A stretch of 64,000 nucleotides of DNA, taken from assembly GCA_013399855.1 (NCBI GenBank), contig VXAY01004719.1, positions 1,919,014 through 1,983,013 on the forward strand. The letters are read 5' to 3'. The notes under the pieces are model-generated. The model searched no databases. It was not told where the DNA came from and saw only the letters and a program-made list of their open reading frames with translations. Numbering within the stretch: position 1 is the stretch's first letter; every line of letters starts with the position of its first letter. This document shows, piece after piece, positions 27,639 through 41,419 of the stretch. The stretch is from Oxyruncus cristatus. Lineage: Eukaryota > Chordata > Aves > Passeriformes > Cotingidae. Position numbers and translations under genes: made by a program.

Positions 27639-30600
27639 GGATGTTAAAATTCACAAGATAACTATTTCATAACTGAGGCCTTGAAAAAACTGCAACATAG
27701 GGTCTGGGGAGCAGGGAAAAGAAGACCCTGGAGAATGATATTTCCTAAAGATTCATCTTAGCAGTTGCAGTTAACTTCCTCAATACCTTTTGGATAAAAG
27801 TTATCAGATAAGAGATCAAGAGAGAGAACGTGATTTAGCTCTAGCAAGTCTCGATTTACAATCGGTCTTTCCTGATCTAAGTTCATTTTGTGCAACTCCT
27901 GTGTCATGTTCCTCTCTTGCAGAGATGGAAGAAAGAGTTTAAGTCAAAATAGAAAAGTGTAGATCCCCCGGAAGCCAAAATGAAATGTCTCTTAATGGCA
28001 TTTTTATGGCACTCCCAGGATATCACCATATCCTATAGGGCTATTATGAGGGGAATTTCATCTCCTTTGCTTGGAGAAGCTTTGGTGACACTCTGAAAAA
28101 ATGCATAATGTAGCAATTTAAAATAGCTAAAATATTTGGTTCAAGTTTCCCGGATTTCAGCCCTGCATGAGAAGAGTGTGCAGGGAGAGAGGCGCAGAAG
28201 GGAGAGAAATAGAAATAACTCTCCCTCAATTTCTCCTTTTGCTCTCTTCTCCCACCATTCTCTGACATTCAAAATCAACCTGTGGATCGAGGGGGAGGAT
28301 GCTGCTGCTGAAGAGCACTGCCAGGCTTCTCTATGAAGAGGTCTGATTTTCATGAGCATGAACAGAAGACCTCTCCCTGATCATGTTTACAGGACTGGAT
28401 TACTGATGGTTGTATTTCCAGCCCTTTAATTGCTTCCTCTTCTGGTGATGTCTTTTTTAGTCTTACTGCAGCTAATACACACTCGGTACACATCAAATAA
28501 TGAAAATGTACAATCAATGCACACATGCTTTGCAACTGCTGTTTATACTCAAGGATTTAGAACTAGTAACAGGGCAGGTTAATGTTATTCTTAGGAGATA
28601 ACACTCGTTGCTATGGTGAAGATGTCTTCTGTCACTCACTGTTGGGAAGATGGCGTCTGTGCTATGAATGCTGGATGGCATTTTTGATTTTGAGATGAGC
28701 AATAGTAATTACTCCAATGTACATACTAAACCCTCTGTTTCTGTGCAGGATCTCACATAGATGCTTTGTATTTAAACAGGCTCCTCTCTGCCTTCTCGGT
28801 GGGCTCAATGTGCTGGCATTGATTGGGTTTTTCAACACTTGAAGAAACAAAAGGAAACAGCAATAGCTGGTGTCAGAAGCTAAAAATAGTCTTACCAAAA
28901 AAAAATAAACTATCAGGCAATTTAATTTTTCTGTTGTTTAATGTATGTTACAGACTCCATCATGTTCTGAAGATCCTTCAGTTTTTTAAAATATATAAAA
29001 TTTCATTTGGCCTGATCTGCTGATTACAACTTCATGATCTGCACTTCCTACTAAAATTTATTCAGGCAATAATCCACAAGAAATTGGTTGTTTTCAGCAG
29101 TTTATGACTTGTTATTTAAAATTTAACAGAATGGCAATTTATTTTGGTAACAACCAATCCTGAGAGGTTTACTGCCATTGTAAACCATAATCAACTGTTT
29201 GTATCGTTACTAGCTTTTCAAGATACAAAAATGGCCAGCTGCATTGGAAAATTGTTTAGCAGCTATAAAAATTTGCACCGAAGATTACGTATGGGGTTAT
29301 TTCACATTAAAGGTCAAAAGTATTTAGAGAAACCATTCATTTCAGTGTACGTTATTCAGCCGATTGGTAAAACCTAACCCTGAAAGGACAACACTGGAGC
29401 AATTCCCAGTAACTTTTTCAATTACGGACATGAAAAAGGAACTAGTAGGAGATGGGAAATACAGAAGATTGCACTTCATTTATCACAGCACCAGGCTAGA
29501 AACTAAAGCTTGTTGCCACTGTCTTGCTGAATTATACTGTACTCATAAAAAAGTTTAAACATCAAGGTTTCACATTGCTCTCTTAGCATCAGGCAACTGG
29601 ACACAGATTTCATAATTGACACATTTAGAAAAAGTTCAAAATACTACCATTGTGATTGGAATAGGTTACAAATGAGAGCACAAGTTTTATAGCAGTATAT
29701 CAGTTCTTCATCTTAGTTCATTATAGTGGGCCAAATCTTTCGAGTAATTCACAGTGAATAATTCATCTGTACAAATTACCTTCAATTTTTGCTCTCAAAA
29801 ATGTATCTACAAGCAGCCTGTAATTTCTTCTTTTCTACTTATTTCACTAATATTTCTTTTTACTCTGTAGTTGCACTAGCAGTTACTACAGAATACTTGA
29901 GCTGAGTTTAATCACAAGAGCTCTTCTATCACCACTATCCCAGTGATTATACACATTTGCACAGTTCATGCAAATGTTTACTTATGAATAAAACCAATTG
30001 TTTCGTCTTAACACTTGTGCCTAGCTCAGAAGTTCATTTTCCCAATCTTTTTGTGCTAGTAAATCTTTCATTAAGCAAAACCACTGCACAGAGAAATATG
30101 AATGAAAAACATTCATTTAAACCTTTGAGCAGGTAAAAACAGGTTTGTTGCAGCTTTTCTGTTTGTTTTTTTTTATTTTAAATTTAGGTTTATAGTATCC
30201 ATTCAACTCTTCAAGTCCGATTGGAATTTCTGACAGAAAGCTTTAACACATTTTTTCCTCCATTTGAGGACATTATAGCAGAGACTACTTTGGCGCTGTA
30301 TTTTTTGTTTAAAGTGTTTACCTGCTCACGTGCACTTTTATATATCAGGAGTGATGGTTGCTGGATTTCATTATTCACATTCAAATGACGTGAAATATAG
30401 GAAATGCCATGGCCTTAATTCTCCGATAATTTTTTGCGTTTCACTTTCTCTAACTTGGACAAGGTTATTAAGATTGCCAGACATTGAGATTGCAGCTGTT
30501 TCCACCCTGTTTTACGGGAAACAGAAATTTTCAGAACCTCCACAAAGTTGTCCAACAGAATGCTGAAGAGAAGAAAACTGAGGAGACATCCCCCTTGGAA

Positions 30601-32045
30601 GCACACTCCATCATGTCAATCACTAGAAGGGAGAAGATAATTTCTCTTTAAAAAAAAAAAAACAAACAACTAAAGAACAACAAAAACCTTTTTTTTTTTT
30701 TACTTACTCACAGGCCTAGAAATAATAAATGACATGAAAGAAACTGAAACAAAGTCCTCAGGAAAAAAATCCAAACTCAAGTCCACTGTCTAGTTGTATT
30801 CAGCCTGACTTTCATGCTGTTAAAAGTTCTCTTCAGCCCTGGGCATTGGAAGCAGAACTGCAGCAATGAGGATCAGGCAATCTTGCCTGCCAGTCAGAAG
30901 CATTTAGAAATTTGCTGGTTCTAGAAAAACTAAAAATAAAAGTGGAGTATTTCACAAAGCAACAAAAGCAAGACAGCCCTCATTCTACCAGGCTGCCTCA
31001 GGATAGCTATAGGCTACCAGGTATCAGATATGAAGAGCATTTAGACCTGTTCAGTGCCTTTCCACAAGTGCAAGCAGGGATACAAAAGCAGGCACAAAGG
31101 TCAATGGAAAAAACCCGCATTCTTCAGTTTACCTTTACTGACTAAAATAACTTGCAATCAGAAATCCCATGAGCTTAGCAGGCAGCGAGGACATCTCAAC
31201 ACTCTCATTTTCTTGTCATCCATGGACAGACTTTTGAAACAGGACTTTTAACAATATAGAACCAAATTACGAACCCTCCCCACCTCCACTCTTAGTCCAA
31301 CAAAACCTGGGCGGTTTCAGCTAAGCTTCAAGCCAATCTGAGTAAACAGGTCAACTTTCTGATGCATTGGCTGCTCAGCAGCTAATGCTGAAGCAGCACA
31401 AGCTGATTTATATTCTGTACGGCCACTTAAACTCTCTACTGTTAAGCTAAAGTGTCAGACAGGTCCCAGTGGGGCAAGTCTCTGCAGCTCTTGGAGCACC
31501 ATTTCTTAGGAGAAGAGTTTCATCCCTCATGAGAATTCGTTTTGTATTATGGATTAGTTCCTTCCTTCCTCCCAGAAGTGAAAGGACTAATCAGAAATCA
31601 CTGCTGACATCCTAAGTATTATTAGATTGGCAGCCCAGTTAAATAAAATGGAAATTCATATCTTTTGTAGGAGATTCTGATAATTCATGTGTTTTTAGAC
31701 TACAGCAGGATCGCTTTAAAGCTTTCCTCAGATTCAGCTCCAGCAACTTGGCTTTCACAACAAACCGGTGAGACTGGAGTACAACTGATGCTGTCTGGAC
31801 TTCTGGATTTGTTGTTTAAATGAGTAGAAAAAGCCCAGGCAAGCTTCTTTGTTTCAGAACCTAACCCCTCATGCTGTTCTCACATCTGCTGCTGCATTAA
31901 CCTCTGCAGAAGTTTTTCATTTGCTTTGGTTACATGGATTTTGTAAGGCACTATCTCTAGTTTTGTCACAGAATTTCAGCTGAACAAGAACAGGCATAAA
32001 TAAATCCATTCCTCCGCTGAGGAGAAGAGACAGAGGAGAGGAGTT
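27639..32045. other. Intergenic DNA, no gene recognised
   Basis: AT-rich sequence with A and T runs (30650-30661 and 30689-30700) and short ORFs under 80 codons. No repeat family recognised. Confidence 0.5.
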
Positions 32046-32100
32046 GCACCCAGTGATCACTGTGGGTCCCTTCCAACTCAGGATAATCTATAATTCTATA
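32046..32100 (+). mobile_element. CR1 LINE 3' tail fragment
   Basis: The stretch TGATCACTGTGGGTCCCTTC followed by CAACTCAGGATAATCT matches the terminal CR1 consensus, which ends in ATTCTATG-type octamers, here degraded to ATTCTATA. It is a severely 5'-truncated copy, as is normal for CR1. Confidence 0.8.
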
Positions 32101-34925
32101 TGTTAGTGAAACCTGAAGGACATGGAGGATGCTAGTGAGTGGTTTGCATGAGCAACTTTAAGACTGCCACTGCCAAAGGCAGATCCTCTCCAGCACCTCT
32201 GTGTACACCAATGCATTCACATCAGGGCCAGCCAGAGACCATGCAGTACAGCTGATGTAATTTTAATTCATTGAAATTACAGCCTCCTCACAAGCACTAA
32301 TGCAAGAAGGAAGCACATAAAAGCCAAGGGGAACTTCAGACATGCTATTGAGTTGGTAAAAGCAGGTCATGCTGGTGTAACCTATATCCACAGAAAATCT
32401 GATAGAGAATCCTAGTCATTTAGGAAGATGTGTGACATTTTCATTCCGCCTTCAGACTCTGATAGAGACAAAATAGTCCAGCTTCACACCTTTTAAACTA
32501 TATCCATTTGGGGGATGGGGGGTATGTGTTGCTGAGGGAAGAAGAAAACCCTTTTGTAGGTATTTAATTCTCAGCAGCCGGTAATCTATTCAACTTGCTA
32601 ACCAACTTTGCATATGCAACTTACTGTTTAGTAGTAGATAGATTCACAAGCTCAAGGAAGGGGAAAAAAACCCCCCATATCATATTTAGAGATTCCAGGC
32701 AGATTCCAGTGTCGAAATGGAAAGAGGAATAAAGTGTCCAGAATCTAGGAGAAAAAAATCCCTCTGAGTGTCACCAGAACGGTTTGTAAACTCTACAGAA
32801 GTCTTCATTATAGTGTAATCTTTCCTTCCATCCCCCCAAACAGTTTTAAGTTATCCTCTTTGCTCATGATTCCCTTTATATTGTCATTGATATTGTGTTA
32901 TATTGAGTCAGTCTCTAATATTAGATGCAATTACGATACATGACATTGAAATCGTTTTTAAAGTAAGATTCCACTTGAAGGAGTCACCTTAAATCTATGC
33001 CCTTGTAAGGCTGTTTATTGCTTTTGTGATTGTGCTATCAAGTATTCTTTGTATACAAGTACCAAGGTGCTAACAGCCAGATCCAAAATAGATAAAAGGA
33101 GCCAAACATTTGAGTAACTTGAATTAGATGTCTGCAGTCAGACTTGTACTCCAGAAACACCTCCCCAGTTGCTTCTTCACCTCAGCTTTGAAAAGTGCTG
33201 CAGTTATACTTTTTCTCGATTTGACCTCTGGTTCCCCAGCACTGTATTTGGCCTCTGCATAGTGATAGAATTAAGTCTATTAGCGGTAACTGCCCCTGAT
33301 CTTTCAATCTTAAACATCACATTCAAGAAGTTTATGTGTCAGATTGTGCCACGGATGACATTGACTTGTGCCTACTGTCTTGAATGAGTGCCTGTAACAC
33401 TCACTGCCTCATCAGCAGCAACACACAACTGTAACTCACTGGCAACTAACTCCACCAGGACTAGGATCCAGCTCCTCCATGGTTACAATCGTGACAGCAA
33501 TAGAGTTAACAGCAGAAAACAAACTTCGAGGGAGAAGAAAAAAAAAAATCAACAAAAATAAGATGTGACAAGTTCTTATTTACGCAGTCATTTTTCAGGA
33601 GTTGAGCTGCACTTTAATACATAAATGCATTGTACCTTTAGTAAAACCTTCCTTCTGAATAGCTAATAAGTTATATTTAAGTGCTTTCACCAATGAACTA
33701 ACTTACTTTAGTTACCGTGAAATCATTTTTATTATCCTTCTGTCTAAAAAAGTTGGAGGTAGCTAAAATCATTTTGGTGCACCTCCTGCAAGATCATGAA
33801 TTATTGAACACTGGAGAACAGTGGCTGCACTGAGAAAAAGACAGATAGTGAAGGCACTTTCTCCATTATTGAGAATATGGCTTAAAGGGAAGGCAGAAGC
33901 CCTGGAAACATCTGCAGGATTGTATCCTAGTGATGGGAGTGCTGGAAAAGACCAAAGTCGTCTCACCAAAGACTGAAATATTTAATTGTGTAGTATCAAC
34001 ATATGGAGATGCAAACTGAGCATGTAAGCAAGTTGCAGATGTTGCCTTGTGGCACAGCACCTGGATCCCAGCTCACTCTCGCAAGTATTTAAGGCCTCTG
34101 CTGAAATCGCAATTACAGGCTGTTGAGAGCGATGTGAGCTGATGGTTAAATAATACGCTAAGATCAGGAGAAACAAAACCTATCAGAGCTTGCAAAGGAC
34201 TTTTTTTCTCAAAGAGGAATCATACTTCTTCTTCCCCAGCTGCGAGTAAAATAAATCTAACTGGCAATCTGGCAGTCCTCTACTTGATTCAAGAAACCCA
34301 AACTGCTGTCAGTAACCTCAGCACTCAGACCTTTAAGCCTCTCTTAGCTGATCAATTTGTCCCCTGCAGAAGTTCCTACTGCAGAAATTCCCACTGGTGC
34401 CAGTAAGGGAAGCACTAAACAACTACAGGCTGTCCCACTGTTGAACCTGCTAACTAGGTGCTCAAGATTTGGGGAGATACTTCTCTGTGTTTAGGCCACT
34501 GGCAGTTTTACAAGGCAGAACATCTTTGCTCTCGGCCCAGTGGAGACTAGGCAGCTTCCCAACACCCAGCATTAAGAACAAAGGACTGACCTGACCAATG
34601 ACATCAAGACTGGACCCAGAGTCCCCTGGAGTGCTGGCTTCAGGACACCAACATGGAGTGGTATTAAAATACCAGTATTTTGTATTGTGCAGCTCTCCAA
34701 AGAGTCAGGACTATTTTAACTATGATTTTAAGTTCAGCTGTACTTCAGACTTCATAAAAAGCAAGGAAACAAAAACTACACATAGGAACTATTGCAGGGT
34801 ACTTCCCTGATGTGACTCTCTTGCTGTTATACCTCTGCCATCTGTCCTCCCCACTGGATCTAGTAGCACAGGAAAATTCAGGAGATCTTTAGTCTTACCT
34901 GCTGCTCAAAGGAAGGCAATCTGCA
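32101..34925. other. Intergenic DNA, no gene recognised
   Basis: Only short ORFs (72 codons or less) and short A runs. No identifiable repeat family. Confidence 0.5.
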
Positions 34926-35870
34926 GGGTCAGAGCGGGTTGCTCAGGACTTTATCCAGAAGGTCTTGAAAAACTCCCAAGGTAGGAGAATGTACAACTTC
35001 TCTGGGCAACCTGTGCCACAGCTGGGTGTGAAATAGTACTGTGTCTACCCTGCACCTCCCTTTTCAACTTGTGCCCAACCTCTCACCACACATGACTGTG
35101 GAGAGCCTGGACCCATGTTCTTTATGACCTTATGATGCTGGGGGGCTGCCGTGAGCTCCCCCAATAGCCCTCTCTTCTTCAGGGTGAAGAAGCCCCGCTC
35201 CCTCTTGCTCTCTTCACAGGGCAAGTGCTCTGGCCCCCAACCATTGGGGTAGCCTCTGCTGGACCTGCTGTGGTTGGCCAATATCCTTCCTGTCCAGAGG
35301 TCCCAAAACTGGATGCAGCAGCTAGGTGTGGTTGGCTGAGTAGGGAAGAGCCGCTTCTGTCAATCTAGTGACCATGCTTGCTTCACCCAGCTGGGAGGCT
35401 GTTGTCCCTCTCTGCTGCCAGGACACGCCATCTTCTCTAGTTCTTGGTGTGCAAGACCTGTGTCCCCTTCAGCAGAGCTGCTCCCCAGCCCAGCGCTCCC
35501 CAGCCCAGCATTCCCCAGCCTCTAGCACTGCAAGGGGCACTTCCATCCCAGACAGCAAGCTCTGCACCTGTCCTTGAATTTCATAAAGGGTTCCTGTCAC
35601 CCTATTCCTGTCACCGAACTCCCCAGGTTGCCCTGAATGTCAGACCTTCCCTCCAGTGTATTGAGTGGTTCATGCCATTTGGCATCATTTGTAAACTTGA
35701 TGAGAGAGTTCTCAGTCTACTTCTTCAGGTCACTGACAAAGTTGTTTAACAGGAAAGATCCAGGACAAAACAGCTTTTGCGTAGACAAAGACCCCTCAAC
35801 CACTTCCATCTGATCCCTGTTATTCGGACAACTTCTTACCTATTGAGTTCTTCACTAGAATTTTAAGTTT
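34926..35870 (-). mobile_element. CR1 LINE fragment, antisense, older copy
   Basis: Read on the - strand, this shows the typical CR1 region downstream of the reverse transcriptase. Landmarks on the + strand are TTCTCTGGGCAACCTGTGCC near 34998, a GAAGCCCCGCTCCCTCTTG stretch near 35187, and TCACTGACAAAGTTGTTTAA near 35730. It is diverged, and the extreme 3' tail is missing or unrecognisable. The right-hand boundary is approximate. The ORFs inside it (35045-35749) are by-products. Confidence 0.75.
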
Positions 35871-35881
35871 CTTCTATAATA

Positions 35882-36083
35882 CCACAGAATCAATGGTTTG
35901 GGTTGGAAGGGACCTTAGAGATCCTGCGATTGACAGGGACACTTTCCACTAGACCAGGTTGGCTCAAAGCTCTGTGCAGCCTGGCCTTGAAATACATTTC
36001 CAGGGATGGGGCATCCACAGCTTCTCTGGACAACCTGTACTAGTGTCCCACCCCCCCACCCAGTGAAGAATTTCTTCCTAATA
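35882..36083 (-). mobile_element. CR1 LINE 3' end, antisense, second copy
   Basis: On the + strand it begins CAGAATCAATGGTTTGGGTT and GGAAGGGACCTTAGAGATC, the reverse complement of the CR1 3' terminus, and continues through TGGGGCATCCACAGCTTCTC. It ends at AGAATTTCTTCCTAATATC. About 200 bases, 5'-truncated. It lies directly next to the older antisense CR1 fragment but is a separate insertion, because it carries its own 3' end. Confidence 0.9.
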
Positions 36084-39000
36084 TCGTATTAGTCAAATTG
36101 TATTCACTGGAATGTTAGGACCTTTGCTTTTCTTCGCAATAAAATCTGTTCACTCACCTGCTAGATGTAAGGAATTTCCAAGTTGCCCAAATCAAACCCA
36201 ACAGTCAGCAGAAATCATGACATCTAGAACAATGCTCTATGCAATATTTAAATCATACAATAATTTTAAAGAACTTTGCCACTGTCTAAAACTAGAGTTT
36301 ATTAGATGCAATACTTGCTATATTAAAAGAAAAAACTCCATCTAATTAACCTCTCCTTGAATAAGTTAGTATATAAATAAGGAAACTATAATAGCACAGT
36401 AGAAGGGTTTTAATATCTCATGAAGCTGTATAGCAATTAGTCTGTACCATAACTAACTTGAAAAATCTTAAGAATATTACTTGGATGATGCTACGACCGT
36501 CAAAATTATATTTCTCATTCTAAGTATAGTTTTGTGATTTCCTAATAATAAAAGGAAGTAGGTGTATTGCCATCTAGGCTGACAATTCAAGTTATTCATG
36601 TAAGGAGTTTCTCACTCTATGGTTCATGAACCATTAGCAATCAGTAAGACATCAAATAATGATTTAAAATTCCCTCCCTCCTACTCAATGCCTCCAGAGT
36701 AAAATACAAAAGCATATTTTAAATGTAGCTGAAATCTTAAGCATTTGCAAATAGAAAACTTTGTCTGGGCAACATCCCAAAAAGCTCTGCCATTTTTTAT
36801 TTTGTATTTGCCTCATTTAAAAAAAATTGGGTACATGGATCTTGCGCAAATACAGTATGATGACGACAGAACAGTGCCACTTTTTCTTTTAAAAGATTCA
36901 TAACTACATCCCATGTATCTATACCAGAGCAAAACTGAGTATAAACTCAATAAAGTGGATAAATTGGAGACATTGGGGTGGTGTGTGGTGTTTGATCTTT
37001 TTTTTCACTTGTCTTCCTATTTATACAACAGAATTAAATTAAGACCTGTAATTTACTTTGGCATTATTTTTGCTGTCTTGATCTGATTTGGTAAATTAAG
37101 TAAATATAATTAAAAAAAAAAAAGGAAGAAAAATGTCATTTTTAAAAAGTGTGCCGCAGTACAGATGCAAAATTCCACATGGGATCTTGAAAAGCAGTGT
37201 GTATGTGTATAAACGTGTGTGCTTACATACACATGTACATACAAACACAATCTGTTGCTTGAGAGCAATGGTTAAAATGACAAAGTTATAAAGTCCTAAG
37301 ACTGTGCTGGTCATGGTGCCACCTCACAAATATGGCTTTGCAACCTACACAACAAAACCTGTTGTTCATGACCCAAGAAACACAGTAGTTTTGTCATCAT
37401 TCAACTAAAAAGTTCTGGAAGGTGTTCCTGGTGATTTAGTGCCAGTCTACCATGCTGCTTGTCAAAGTCAGAGACTGGCAGACAGAAGCTCACAGAAGAG
37501 TGTGAATTAAGGAAAAGGCCCTAAAGCCCAACATGTGGGAAGTGAGGCTCCTAAGGGAATCAGTTATTACCTCAGCTGCTGAATTTCTTTCAGTTGATTT
37601 GACATCATTTCAAGGTCTTAAGGCGACCAGAGCTCAGTACTCAGGCCCAGGGATCCCGCAGCCGATTTGAACCTTCCATACTGCAGCAAGGGGCAGTTCC
37701 AGCAGAGCAAGTGCCATCACCTCCTTAGCCCAGCTTCGTCACCAGTCTCATCTGACTAGTAGGTCAGATACTGAGATTTTCACACCAAGGCTGATGAGGC
37801 ACCTGACAACCACAGCTATTGGATCAGGCTTTTCAGGGAACTTAGATACCAGATACCAAATCCGTTGATTTAAGGGTAAGTGTTGAACCGAGCAAAGACC
37901 GGGCAAGAAGAAAGTAGTTTTACACCTATGTAAAAACAAAAATCCAAATGCATAGGAGAGTAAATTTTTACCTTTAAAATTACCTATGAGATCAGGCAAA
38001 GGTTTTGTGAATTGTGCCCTTATTTTTATATGTCTCAATTGTACCCACCCTAAGCCAGCAAAAGTTTTGCAAGTTGCACTTAGGCATAGGCAGGTAGCCA
38101 GACTTACTGGGTCTTTTTGTGGATCTACGCCTTAGTCTGCCATATCAAGGGTAAAGAATGAAGAATCAGGTGAAATTCCCATGGACCAAGAGCAAAAATC
38201 AGGCAGATAAGCAAGGTCTGCTTCATTAAATAAACTGGAATTCACCCACAGCAATTACAAATAAATGCACTCAGTCCTGCCTGACTTCTAAAGCTGTAGA
38301 GGATAACTGGGACTGGTTATCATGTAAGAGGAAAAGTACCTGGGAATTCCTAAGCTAAGAAGTTACACATGAACATTTTCTGAACATTAAAGCAAGACAT
38401 GAAAAATGAGTCTGCCTGTTGCTGGTAGTATGGATGGACAGAAAGTGCACCAGAATAAATCAACCTCTATGCGCTTTTCTAACCCATAAAAAGCTTAAGC
38501 ATCTGACAGGTAAAGAAAATAGTCTCAAGACGCTGAATATTTTTAAGATCAAATTACCAGGCTATGCTATTAGAAATATTGCTCCTAGCCCAGCTGAGCA
38601 TCAATATGAGTGCTGTTCTGCAAGGCAGTCTCCAAAGGCATTCCTTAGCCTGCCATGTTGACTATCAGTGACAACAAACTGAGCTGCATTACAAGACTGG
38701 CCTTTCCCTTTCCTTTGTTCATCCTTCCAAACATCATTTAGCAGGTAAAGCAAGCTTTGCAAGTAAACAGACAAGAAAAAATATGCTACTGTATGTGTGA
38801 TGTTATGGCACCAGACATACAATAGGGATGCTTTCACAAGTGCTACTCATTAGCTTCATTCATTTCACAGCATTTTCCAGGGATAGGACTGGCCAGTTAA
38901 TTTGCTGAATTTTTTAATTTGTTAATACATCAAATTTGTTAATATATCAAATTTGTTAATTGGTCAGTAGTCTGCTCTGAAAATAATGGAGAAAGCAGAA

Positions 39001-40972
39001 TTAGAACCTGGTTTTATTTCTTTTTGTTAAGAATGCAAATCTCCCTCACAACTGCAAGTCAGAAAAAAAGTGTTTCATCCAAAATAATCACATACAAATA
39101 ATTACATCAGGAAGGAAGTTATCAACAACAGCATCTCATGAGAAAACCCAAACCCTTTACTTCTTACAAAGACATGAGAAGTTCATTTTAAAGAACAGAA
39201 CAAGTAACCATCTTTAACGCATTTGTTTCAACTGATACTTTAGAATAGTACTTCACTTTACTCAGGAAAAAAGAAAGGCAATCATATGAAAACAACAGCT
39301 ACTCAGTTCAAAATCATCAGACAATGATTTTGCTACCTACCATTCACATCAATTTTGCTTTTGCAGAATGACTCATATCACGTACACATTCCACTTCAGA
39401 AAATAAGGACCCCCATCATCTCACTTCTTTCCTCCCAAAATGAAAACTGTCATAATTTTATTTTTTGCTAATACAGACTGATATACCAGTGAAATGAGTG
39501 ACTAACCTTCAATGTGCATTAATTGATGGCCACTTCTTTAACAAGAACCAATTAAAGTTACTGCACAGGAATAAACTATTTTCTTTAAAGCTTCTTGTGT
39601 TAGAGCATCAGTTAAATGATGCAAGTGTAGTACTCATACAGTGTATGCTATTCCCAGGTAGGTTTTTCCCAACAGTCTTTTTTGCTTTATCCAGCCAAAC
39701 TGTGTCATGTGTCTTCCTACTCTAATTGCAATGAAGTCTCTAAACTACCTAAAGTTAGTATTTCCTTCTACGGTCAACTAAAAATTTTTTCATCTCCTTT
39801 TAATGAAAGTAAAGGAATTGTCACAAAGTGTGAGGAACCTGGTAAAAAATAATTCATATTCTTTCTTCCTGTCAAGCAAAAATTCATATAATCTGGCCAT
39901 CCACCACTGGATAAACTACAAATGCATGTTCTGGTATATAAATAATTAAAGCATCCAACCTCATATTAACTGCTCTTAGCCACTTACCTCTGGCTAAATA
40001 ACCTAAAAAATGGATTATCTAAATTTTATACTTGTAGCATTTCAAGTTGTTTGTTGTACCTCAAACGACAGAGTCTGAATGGACAGCAGGAAGTTTTTCA
40101 GCCTTGCACTGAATCCACTACGCTGTCTCATCTCATCATCATCCTCTTAGGAGAGTTAATTCACGTGCAGACAATTTACTGGTAGAAATCTGTAGCAGCC
40201 AAGTGCCCCAAACTTGCACCTACTGTCAGATGAAACTTGTCCTCTTTAAAGTCTGAGATTGATGACTTCAGCACGGCCCAAAGCCAGCACTAGGTTGCCA
40301 GAATGCTACATAAGGAGGTCTGTATATATACTTTGGGATATGAAGCATAATGCAGAGGTGTGAGCACTACTGGAGAACTAACCCATGATTTACCTGGAGC
40401 CATGTGCAAAGCAGGTACCCTCCCGTTGGTTCCCTGCTGAGTCAGTCCTACACCAGGCTCACATGGCTGGCGCAGGACCTAGACAACTGCAGCCAATAAA
40501 ATCCATCTCAGCTCCACGCCACGTGGACATACTTTCTTCAGTCCCACTGCCATGAAAACGCCTGCATTATCCCAACTGCCACAGAGTAAACACACTCTAT
40601 GACCTGAAGCATGTCTAACTAACTATTTGACAATTTCAGAGATCCTTTAATATGCAAAAGAACTAACCAAAGCCAAGAATCTTCTCCTTCATAGCTCCAA
40701 GCCCCATATATAATATCAGTTAATGAAAACTGCAGCCTGTAGTCCCATTAGTCCTTTTGTTCAGAGTCGCAGCTCTCAAACCCCACTCATGAACAAACCC
40801 TACTACTTCACAAATGAACAGACTCAAGGGCAAGGGGGTGTTGGAAACTTGTATGGGGTCTGCCATATTTCCTGTGAATCAACACACTGTCGCAGATTTT
40901 CTCTGGCAACCCTAAATGTAGGGTGGTTTCTTCATTAATGAAGAACCCTATATTTAAGACTAATTTTTAAAT
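36084..40972. other. Intergenic DNA next to the DNAJC15 3' end
   Basis: No gene recognised. It contains a small tandem repeat at 38915-38961, a TG/CA-rich stretch at 37196-37250 and an A run at 37112-37123. Part of it could be extended 3'UTR of DNAJC15, which is transcribed toward it. Confidence 0.5.
38915..38961. repeat. Short tandem repeat, about 17-bp unit, three copies
   Basis: Three consecutive copies of a unit close to AAATTTGTTAATATATC, with small differences between copies. No function apparent. Confidence 0.8.
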
Positions 40973-40978
40973 TTTATT
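40973..40978 (-). promoter_or_regulatory. DNAJC15: Candidate poly(A) signal for DNAJC15
   Basis: AATAAA on the - strand, about 370 bases after the DNAJC15 stop, followed by T-rich sequence only in part. It is the nearest canonical hexamer downstream of the stop. Confidence 0.4.
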
Positions 40979-41102
40979 TTAAAAGATCAAAAATTTAATG
41001 AAAGAAGGAACGACTTCTGCAAAAAAACCCCCACAGACAGTAAGAGAACTTTTTCAAAGTTTGCAAGGAATCACAATTCAGTAAAAATACACTAAAATTG
41101 AG

Positions 41103-41172
41103 ACAGAATCATAATACATCTTGAGTTGAAGGAACCCATAAGAATCATCAACTCCAACTCCATGCTCCTTGC
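41103..41172 (-). mobile_element. CR1 LINE 3' tail fragment, in the DNAJC15 3'UTR region
   Basis: On the + strand CAGAATCATAATACATCTTG, then AGTTGAAGGAACCCATAAGA and ATCATCAACTCCAACTCC match the reverse complement of a CR1 terminus. It is in the same orientation as DNAJC15, so it would be transcribed in sense into the 3'UTR if the gene uses the distal poly(A) signal. Confidence 0.8.
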
Positions 41173-41348
41173 AGGAGCATAACTGTACATAACTTTACAT
41201 AACTGTAAAATATATCAGTTTGCTTTAGATCATCCTAAAATTTTAATTATGACAATAAATATGAATAAGAAACTGTGCAGAGCAAGTAGACATGAAAGCC
41301 ACTGTGCAATGTATCTGCTGAATCTCCTATGACCCAAACCGTCAGATT

Positions 41349-41419
41349 TCAGTTTTTGGCACTGGATTCCAACAAGTCTTTTGCTTCATTTATTTTTGTT
41401 GCTAAGTAAGGCGATCCAC
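41349..41419 (-). CDS. DNAJC15: DNAJC15 last coding exon
   Basis: A 71-base exon after TTTTCTCAG. It encodes [20 protein letters not shown] then KN and TGA (41351-41349), completing J-domain helix III. Compared with the human protein only the last few residues differ. Confidence 0.97.

Larger units (their letters stand above)
40973..41348 (-). other. DNAJC15: DNAJC15 3' untranslated region (inferred)
   Basis: Sequence after the stop on the - strand. The first candidate poly(A) signals are an ATTAAA variant at 41245-41240 and a canonical AATAAA at 40978-40973. The stretch includes a CR1 tail fragment and three copies of a 10-bp CATAACTGTA-like unit (41178-41207). The true end is not determined by sequence alone. 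Confidence 0.45.

Noticed and set aside
35045..35749. ORFs of 69-101 codons
   Set aside because: They lie inside an antisense CR1 fragment and do not correspond to its protein frame.
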